This document shows positions 53,701-56,006 of a stretch of 56,006 nucleotides of DNA, one piece after another (position 1 is the first letter of the stretch; each line of letters starts with the position of its first letter). Position numbers and translations under genes: made by a program. The notes under the pieces were generated by a model. It was not told the origin of the DNA. It saw only the letters and a program-made list of their open reading frames with translations, and searched no databases. This DNA is from Hydrogenophaga sp. A37 (lineage in GTDB: Bacteria; Pseudomonadota; Gammaproteobacteria; Burkholderiales; Burkholderiaceae_C): NCBI RefSeq assembly GCF_002001205.1, contig NZ_MUNZ01000059.1:1-56006 (forward strand). The letters are read 5' to 3'.

Positions 53701-56006
53701 CACCTTCGATCCGCTGCCCACCTTTGTGGGTTCGGTGCCTGCGATGGTGTACACGCTAAGCGACGGTGATGGCGCAACCGACACGGCCACCCTGAGCCTC
53801 ACGGTGGAGCCCTTGAGCGAGACACCCTCGCTGGTGGGCGACAGCGCGACGACGCCCGAAGACACGCCGGTGACCATCGACGTGCTGAACAACGACGCCC
53901 CGGGCAGCGAAGGACCGCTGACCATCACGGAGATCAACGGCCAGCCGATCGCGGTGGGCACGCCCGTGGTGCTGAACGATCCGATCACCGGTCTGCCGGT
54001 GGGCGAGGTGAGCCTGAACAACGGCGGCACGCCGGGCGACCCGACCGACGACGTGCTGGTGTTCACGCCAGAGCCGGGCTTCAACGGCCCGGTGGACTTC
54101 ACCTACACGGTGCAAGACCGGCTGGGCAACGAGCTGCAAGCGCCCGTGACGGTGGAGGTGACCCCGGTCAACGAACCCCCCGTGGCCACGGACGATGCCA
54201 CGGTCACCCCGCTGAACACGCCCGTGAGCATTGACGTGCTCAGCAACGACAGCGACCCCGATGCCGATCCACTGACGGTCACCGAGGTGCAAGGCCAGCC
54301 GATCACCGAAGGTGGTGCGCCGGTGCCCGTGCCCAACGGCACGGTGTCGCTGGTGGGCGGCGAGCTGGTGTTCACCCCGACGACGGGTTACACCGGCCCG
54401 GCGGCGTTCGACTACACGGTGGAAGACCCGTCGGGCGCCACGGCCACGGCCACGGTGACGGTCACCGTCGGCCAGACCAACCTGGCGCCGGTGGCACAAG
54501 CCGACACCAACGCGACCACCGAAGAGGCGCCGCTGAATGTGCTGGCGGCCAACGGTGTGATCCAGAGCACCGGCACCCCCGGTGGTGTGGACAGCGACCC
54601 CAATGGCGACAGCCTGTCGGTGAGCGCGGTCGATGGTGTGGCAGGCGACGTGGGCCAGCCGGTGCTGGGCACCCACGGCACGCTGGTGCTCAACGCCGAC
54701 GGCAGCTACAGCTACACCCCGACGGCAGCGGCACAGGCGCTGGCCGATGGTGAAGTGGTGACGGACGTGTTCTCGTACACCGTGACCGACCCGAGCGGCC
54801 AGACGGCCACCACGACCCTGACCATCACGCTCACGGGCGTGAACGACGCGCCGGTGGCGGAAGACAACAGCGCCATCACGGCGCCCGACACGACGGTGAG
54901 CGGCAACCTGCTGACCGACGACGGCAACGGTACCACCGCGGGTGGTGTGGACAGCGACCCCGATGGCGACCCATTGACCGTCACGGGTTTCACGGTCAAC
55001 GGCGTGCCGGGCGTGCTGGGCACACCGGTGAACATTCCCTTCGTGGGCGAGCTCACGATCAGTGGCGACGGCAGCTACAGCTTCGACCCGGTGCCCGGGT
55101 TCGAGGGCGCGATCCCACCGGTGATCTACACCATCAGCGACGGTGAAGGTGGCAGTGACTCGGCGGCGCTGAACATCCTGGTGGATGCGGCCAACGATCC
55201 GCCGGTGGCGCAGGACGACAACGTGCGGGGTCTGGAAGACCAGCCTGTGACCTTCAACCCGCTGACCAACGACAGCGATCCGGAAGGCCAGCCGCTGACG
55301 ATCACGGAGATCAACGGCAGCCCGATCGTGACGGGAACGCCGGTGGTGATCAACGATCCGAACGGAACGCCGGTGGGCACCCTGGTGCTCAACCCGAACG
55401 GCACGCTCACGTTCACACCGAATCCGAACTACAACACCACGACACCGATCCCGGTGGACTACACCATCGCCGACCCGGACGGCCTGACCTCCACGGCCAC
55501 GATCCACATCCTGATCGACCCGGTCAACGATGCGCCGGTGGCGACGGACAACGTGGAGACGACCACGCAAGACGTGCCGGTGAGCGGGAACCTGATCACG
55601 GACAACACCGGAGACGGTGTGGACAGCGACGTCGACGGCGACACGTTGACAGTGAGCGGCTTCACGGTGGGCGGTTTGATCGGGGTGCCGGGCACACCGC
55701 TCAACATCCCCAACGTGGGCACGCTCACGGTCAATGCCAACGGCAGCTACACCTTTGACCCGGTGTCCACCTTTGTGGGTGCGGTGCCAGCGGTGGTGTA
55801 CACCTTGAGCGACGGCAACGGCGGGACCGACACGGCCACGCTGAACATCACGGTGCAAGCGGGCACACCGGTGCCCCCGCCGGCGCCCGCGCCCCAGCCG
55901 GCGCCGCCACCGGCGCCCGCGCCTGCGCCTGCACCCGCTCCCGTGCCACTTCCGGAAGATCCGTCCCCACCGCGTGAGGGCACACCGGTCCCGGTCACTC
56001 CGCCAC
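41789..56006 (+). CDS. Giant repetitive surface adhesin with DUF4347 domain (partial, 3' end outside window)
   Basis: One frame stays open from ATG 41789 to the window edge, over 4,739 codons. Order of modules: ESPR-like start ([20 protein letters not shown]), LEPR-like motif [10 protein letters not shown] (50-59), acidic Ala/Glu/Asp linker (70-187), DUF4347 (about 188-345), a propeller-like region, an SdrD-like B domain, Asp-rich calcium-binding-type segments, a lectin/CBM-like module, and three families of cadherin/VCBS-like repeats, then a Pro/Ala-rich linker. Such proteins are large calcium-stiffened surface adhesins. Export route is not visible: the ESPR is usual in type V systems, while giant repeat proteins usually use type I secretion. 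No strong ribosome-binding site. The C-terminal anchor or secretion signal lies beyond the window. Confidence 0.88.
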   Translation, partial: MNTSYKSIWNETLGTYVAAAETSTSSGRKVSSARKSRRAPLRAHSSQIALEQRIVFDAAMPATMIDTQTDKAPGDTALLEDLDRLEADDAQADEPVAEVEAPEPAASPASTVVVATPSADEEEGGAAPVAGADDVADADVAEEETVEVVASPDEADSPETAEAPELDPAETDAATTEALAAEASEERVEIIFVDAVVADIADDLSWHSGEVYVLDANRDGVEQMAEILNGRTGIDAIHILSHGTPGRLELGNTTLDATSMAGDHADELAAIRAALSDDADLLLYGCDVSSTDAGVAFVEALSEATGADVAASNDDTGAEALGGDWVLETQVGGTIETAVITVSQMAGLLTTAVINGAGAVLGVQGMTIYSIDLTTGKATPLTTVPATVGGIALAAADGLNSLAVDQANGLIYYMSNTANAANTALFAYNFITNTHVLIDANLTDNGVQVGATGVGSGAATFANGLLYIGIENNSGGDGFGTVTDDSIYRLTMSANGLSVVSGASLVLNITNNDWGDLAYDSATNTLQSSTLNAAQTAVNMTRYTLNTGGTAVTATNTVAVATTASQGAQSQVGGTYLLSTTVQQYNPVTGALIDSPVAITTNGTTALASSLSDAASWTPPTATLGDRVFTDTNANGTFDGTDTGIAGVTVRLVDDVNNNGIADVGERELAIDTTNANGEYMFTGVLPGNYIVQVTDTGGVLGGGRVYTTAGGATNANGDITLIGATNLNLDFGLNNRPPLNVVPGAQTIAEDTTLTITGVSANDPDGNLSTTQLTVTNGTLNVNLAGGATISSGGNGTGSLTLSGTAAQINAALASINYLPTSNYFGPAVLTVRSTDVAGLQDTDTVNITVSAVNDPPVDGNETNTVIEDTTLTVANGAAGDLLNNVTDVDGGTPTITQFTVNGNTLTAGQTATIAGVGTLTVNVNGSYVFVPVLNYAGAIPVTTYTVSDGAGGTDTSTLTLVITPVNDAPVAINDSITVTEDTPFTSVVDLDANDIDMDGDALTVVPGSFTTVQGGTIVMAVDGSYTYTPPANYSGTDSVGYTVTDGTASDTGILNITVVPDFDSDGVNDDDDIDDDDDGIIDSVEAGTPLVAMVSPTTVQADVLENAPFSHTFPLDPAGAATLPDGGVTVTVLSGDVGGGNQWQGYQPPITSMTVEMYGTSVTMPTQYLDLIGSIPRVIEIDYGATADSLDTADHEYHFVIGIAGLAQEFGGTAFTTITSSTNLTVLANADVFGSNQYSLLDGVESTTPGMTGTVVSSNLSTVANGYTFYEIAGDISSFTLTYTGNDPHGLIFGVVTVPLGTSRDIDADDDGITDNVEAQTTAGYIAPSGTDSDSNGLDDIYESAPGAGEGLTPVDTDGDTADDYLDADSDADGTADVAERGDGGPTSVTSTTDTDGDGLFDTFEGSDVNDGVDTNDENLTGTTFNLDGVPALAADGSNAVPLTTDLLFRDVNDAPVDGNETNTVQEDTLLTVTDGSPQDLLANATDVDGNPLTITDFTVNGNTLTAGQTATIVGVGDLTINANGSYSFAPATNYTGAIPVASYTVSDGQGGTDTSTLTLTMAPVNDAPVDGDESNTVTEDITLTVVDGAAGPQGDLLNNYSDIEGGTPTITDFTVNGNTLTAGQTATIVGVGNLTINANGSYSFAPTTNYTGAIPVATYTVSDGAGGTDTSTLTLTMVPDNDPPVLDLDGDDSSGALGGGTTLGSNLVVNGDFAAGNSGFSSVYTTGGGSFVLFNEGQYFIGDASVNWMPNGSDLVTADPFGSTTGQMMYINGSPTAGDVYWSQTLTVEPNTDYEFSVWATNVNDWAGPTGDGSADPQFELRIDGVVVASGQLSYLTAGVWEQFSGTWNSGAATSVTLAMSTASGAGDGNDLAVTGFALNEVVVSSNPNYVTTFTENGPAVAIADLDSSVTDVDDTHIESATVVLTNAQTGDVLSVGGSLPAGIAASIDTSVPGQITVTLTGSATLAQYETALEALRFENTSDTPDVTDRMVEVVVNDGTFNSNTATTTIHVVPVNDAPVDGNETNTVTEDITLTVADGAAGPQGDLLNNYSDIEGGTPTITDFTVNGNTLTAGQTATIVGVGNLTINANGSYSFAPATNYTGAIPVASYTVSDGQGGTDTSTLTLTMAPVNDAPVDGNETNTVTEDTTLTVVDGAAGPQGDLLNNYSDIEGNPPTITDFTVNGNTLTAGQTATIVGVGNLTINANGSYSFAPVVNYTGAIPVATYTVSDGQGGTDTSALTLTMAPVNDAPVDGNETNTVTEDITLTVADGAPGAQGDLLNNYSDIEGNPPTITDFTVDGNTLTAGQTASIAGVGNLTINANGSYSFAPATNYTGAIPVASYTVSDGQGGTDTSTLTLSMAPVNDAPVDGNETNTVTEDITLTVVDGSPQDLLANATDIDGNPLTITDFTVNGNTLTAGQTATIAGVGALTINANGSYNFAPATDYTGAIPVVTYTVSDGAGGTDTSTLTLTMAPANDPPDAVDDTQAAVAETPTALTLLANDSDVDGDSPLTVTTATLANPALGTLNNVGGVWTFTSAPGVSGPVVINYTISDPTGATDSATHTVNVANQPPVLTDPDPTPGTPSIDPGDPNNLLVPAVDNVPVSVDLDSYFTDPNTGDVLTFTPDLTGQPAWVTYDPVTHVLGGTPPVDNAGTPVVVPVTVNDGQGGTFTGTITITPVNPGPDAVNDTQAAAAETPTALTLLGNDTDPDGDPLTVTTATLANPALGTLNNVGGVWTFTSAPGVSGTVVINYTIVDQDGATDSATHTVNVANQPPVLIDPDPTPGTPSIDPGNPNNLLVPAVDNVPVSVDLDSYFTDPNTGDVLTFTPDLSAAPAWVTYNPVTHVLGGTPPVDNAGPVSIPVTVDDGNGGSFTGTITITPVNPGPDAVNDTQAAAAETPTALTLLGNDTDPDGDPLTVTTATLANPALGTLSNVGGVWTFTSAPGVSGTVVINYTIVDQDGATDSATHTITVANQPPVLIDPDPTPGTPSIDPGDPNNLLVPAVDNVPVAVDLDSYFTDPNTGDVLSFTPDLTGQPAWVTYNPVTHVLGGTPPVDNAGPVSIPVTVNDGQGGSFTGTITITPVNPGPDAVTDTQAVAPEVATAVTLLANDTDPDGDPLTVTTATLANPALGTLNNVGGVWTFTSAPGVSGPVVINYSIVDQDGATDSATHTVNVANQPPVLTDPDPTPGTPSIDPGDPNNLLVPAVDNVPVSVDLDSYFTDPNTGDVLTFTPDLSAAPAWVTYDPVTHVLGGTPPVDNAGTPVVVPVTVNDGQGGTFTGTITITPVNPGPDAVNDTQAVAPEVATAVTLLANDTDPDGDPLTVTTATLANPALGTLNNVGGVWTFTSAPGVSGPVVINYSIVDQDGATDSATHTVTVANQPPVLTDPDPTPGTPSIDPGDPNNLLVPAVDNVPVAVDLDSYFTDPNTGDVLSFTPDLTGQPAWVTYDPVTHVLGGTPPVDNAGPVSIPVTVNDGQGGTFTGTITITPVNPGPDAVNDTQAAAAETPTALTLLGNDTDPDGDPLTVTTATLANPALGTLNNVGGVWTFTSAPGVSGPVVINYTIVDQDGATDSATHTVNVANQPPVLIDPDPTPGTPSIDPGDPNNLLVPAVDNVPVAVDLDSYFTDPNTGDVLSFTPDLTGQPAWVTYDPVTHVLGGTPPVDNAGPVSIPVTVNDGQGGSFTGTITITPVNPGPDAVNDTQAVASEVATAVTLLANDTDPDGDPLTVTTATLANPALGTLNNVGGVWTFTSAPGVSGPVVINYSIVDQDGATDSATHTLDVTNLPPILIDPDPTPGTPSIDPGDPNNLLVPAVDNVPVAVDLDSYFTDPNTGDVLSFTPDLTGQPAWVTYDPVTHVLGGTPPVDNAGPVSIPVTVDDGNGGSFTGTITITPVNPGPVATDNVETTTQDVPVSGNLITDNTGDGVDSDVDGDPLTVSGFTVGGVPGVVGTPQNITNVGTLTVNADGSYTFDPLPTFVGSVPAMVYTLSDGDGATDTATLSLTVEPLSETPSLVGDSATTPEDTPVTIDVLNNDAPGSEGPLTITEINGQPIAVGTPVVLNDPITGLPVGEVSLNNGGTPGDPTDDVLVFTPEPGFNGPVDFTYTVQDRLGNELQAPVTVEVTPVNEPPVATDDATVTPLNTPVSIDVLSNDSDPDADPLTVTEVQGQPITEGGAPVPVPNGTVSLVGGELVFTPTTGYTGPAAFDYTVEDPSGATATATVTVTVGQTNLAPVAQADTNATTEEAPLNVLAANGVIQSTGTPGGVDSDPNGDSLSVSAVDGVAGDVGQPVLGTHGTLVLNADGSYSYTPTAAAQALADGEVVTDVFSYTVTDPSGQTATTTLTITLTGVNDAPVAEDNSAITAPDTTVSGNLLTDDGNGTTAGGVDSDPDGDPLTVTGFTVNGVPGVLGTPVNIPFVGELTISGDGSYSFDPVPGFEGAIPPVIYTISDGEGGSDSAALNILVDAANDPPVAQDDNVRGLEDQPVTFNPLTNDSDPEGQPLTITEINGSPIVTGTPVVINDPNGTPVGTLVLNPNGTLTFTPNPNYNTTTPIPVDYTIADPDGLTSTATIHILIDPVNDAPVATDNVETTTQDVPVSGNLITDNTGDGVDSDVDGDTLTVSGFTVGGLIGVPGTPLNIPNVGTLTVNANGSYTFDPVSTFVGAVPAVVYTLSDGNGGTDTATLNITVQAGTPVPPPAPAPQPAPPPAPAPAPAPAPVPLPEDPSPPREGTPVPVTPP
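42350..42823 (+). other. DUF4347 domain within the adhesin
   Basis: Residues about 188-345 match the DUF4347 pattern: [61 protein letters not shown] and GGDWVLE. His242 (codon 42512) in SHG and Cys286 (codon 42644) in YGC follow hydrophobic strands, the arrangement used by caspase-fold peptidases. That functional reading is inference; the family itself has no known activity to me. Confidence 0.85.
42850..43657 (+). other. Propeller-like region of the adhesin
   Basis: About 270 residues with blocks like [50 protein letters not shown] and [14 protein letters not shown], which resemble blades of a beta-propeller. Domain family not identified. It links DUF4347 to the SdrD-like B domain. Confidence 0.45.
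43658..44000 (+). other. SdrD-like B domain of the adhesin
   Basis: [36 protein letters not shown] and [17 protein letters not shown] match the calcium-binding, Ig-like SdrD B domain found in surface adhesins. Only one copy is seen. Confidence 0.8.
44363..44701 (+). repeat. Type A repeat, isolated first copy (A1)
   Basis: A 339-bp, 113-residue cadherin/VCBS-like unit starting VDGNETNTV and containing [20 protein letters not shown] and [17 protein letters not shown]. It is the divergent founder-like copy, 1.5 kb before the next one. Confidence 0.85.
44980..45054 (+). other. Asp-rich calcium-binding-type segment 1
   Basis: [20 protein letters not shown] is a run of DxDxDG-like loops as in thrombospondin type 3 repeats. 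It closes a cadherin-like unit (44702-44979) and leads into a unique module of about 220 residues (45055-45715) that I do not recognise. Confidence 0.7.
45713..46060 (+). other. Asp-rich calcium-binding-type segment 2
   Basis: Several DxDxDG/DxDSDxxG loops follow each other ([62 protein letters not shown]), a thrombospondin type 3-like calcium-binding string. Confidence 0.75.
46163..46849 (+). repeat. Type A repeats A2 and A3
   Basis: Two tandem units: 46163-46501 (339 bp) and 46502-46849 (348 bp). The longer one has [16 protein letters not shown] where the shorter has [14 protein letters not shown], a three-residue difference. They are nearly identical over the central [20 protein letters not shown] part. 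Confidence 0.9.
46880..47460 (+). other. CBM/lectin-like module interrupting the A repeats
   Basis: About 190 residues beginning [20 protein letters not shown], then [20 protein letters not shown] and [13 protein letters not shown]. The NLVVNGDF start and the DYEFSVW strand are typical of jelly-roll carbohydrate-binding modules on surface proteins. It is followed by a further cadherin-like unit (47461-47854) and then by A4. Confidence 0.55.
47855..49237 (+). repeat. Type A repeats A4 to A7
   Basis: Four tandem units starting at 47855, 48203, 48551 and 48899 with lengths 348, 348, 348 and 339 bp. Each opens with [12 protein letters not shown] and ends with TLTMAPVND or a close variant. Nucleotide identity between units is very high by eye, indicating recent duplication or conversion. 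Confidence 0.92.
49238..53488 (+). repeat. Type B array: seven units of about 606 bp
   Basis: Units start at 49238, 49850, 50456, 51062, 51671, 52277 and 52883, with lengths 612, 606, 606, 609, 606, 606 and 606 bp. Each 202-204-residue unit has two halves: a VCBS/cadherin-like half (DAVNDTQ..., [20 protein letters not shown]) and a CADG/He_PIG-like Ig half ([34 protein letters not shown]). All indels are multiples of three. The halves occur in a few variant forms that are shuffled between units. Confidence 0.95.
53489..55860 (+). repeat. Type C cadherin/VCBS-like repeats
   Basis: A run of more diverged 95-120-residue units. The first (from 53489) and last (from 55538) copies are almost identical over about 100 bp ([20 protein letters not shown], then [15 protein letters not shown]), while the units between them are only distantly similar. 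Each keeps [13 protein letters not shown] calcium loops and YT(L/V)SDG endings. Confidence 0.88.
55861..56006 (+). other. Pro/Ala-rich linker at the window edge
   Basis: After the last repeat the frame reads [20 protein letters not shown] and continues as a Pro/Ala spacer with [10 protein letters not shown]. Such linkers usually span the cell envelope just before an anchoring or secretion domain, which must lie downstream of the window. Confidence 0.8.

Noticed and set aside
53756..55858. A 700-codon open frame on the minus strand across the type C repeats
   Set aside because: Same reason: it is antisense to a well-supported repeat protein and has a biased composition without any domain.

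Overview
The window looks like a chromosomal segment of a betaproteobacterium of the order Burkholderiales, most likely family Comamonadaceae (Hydrogenophaga/Acidovorax-like). The evidence is the high-GC coding style and the gene neighbourhoods secA-argJ, pilBCD-coaE-zapD-yacG, ispB/rplU-rpmA-obgE-proB, rppH/proS, hemA-prfA-prmC-grxD, ugpBAECQ, ubiE-(Tim44)-ubiJ-ubiB and fmdB-DUF502-aspS-nudB. Two copies of a palindromic intergenic repeat of the kind I associate with Comamonadaceae are also present. The genus cannot be proven from the window. Layout: bases 1-341 hold the end of a possible truncated gene and an IS21-like pair of end repeats, then the secA control region. From 342 to 5896 the plus strand carries secA, argJ, an AAA ATPase (DUF815) and a MutT-type Nudix hydrolase. 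From 5902 to 11351 the minus strand carries the type IV pilus assembly genes pilB, pilC and pilD, followed by coaE, zapD and yacG in one compact run. A tRNA-Pro(CGG) and ispB follow on the minus strand. ispB diverges from rplU-rpmA-obgE-proB. rppH diverges from proS, which overlaps a lytic transglycosylase gene. From 19090 to 24041 the minus strand holds an AAA+ ATPase, grxD and the hemA-prfA-prmC translation-termination/haem cluster. A small membrane protein diverges from hemA. From 24382 to 29499 lies a complete glycerol-3-phosphate uptake operon, ugpBAECQ. From 29676 to 41572 the plus strand holds a 1297-residue FAD/iron-sulfur oxidoreductase, a DUF971 protein, the ubiquinone genes ubiE, ubiJ and ubiB with a Tim44-domain gene between them, then fmdB-like, DUF502, aspS and nudB. 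From 41789 to the window end one reading frame stays open for more than 4,739 codons. It encodes a giant repetitive surface protein with an ESPR-type N-terminus, a LEPR-like motif, an acidic linker, a DUF4347 domain, an SdrD-like B domain, Asp-rich calcium-binding-type segments and three families of cadherin/VCBS-like repeats, and then enters a proline-rich linker at the window edge. Most of the window is core housekeeping sequence. The accessory and unusual part is the giant adhesin: its DUF4347 domain shows an HG...GC arrangement reminiscent of caspase-fold (clan CD) peptidases, and it carries a mosaic array of seven ~606-bp repeats. Other points worth a second look are a hemA promoter whose -10 box sits six bases before the start codon and overlaps a divergent -10 box, and an intra-operon repeat family that begins at the stop codon of the upstream gene and shows compensatory base changes in a hairpin.
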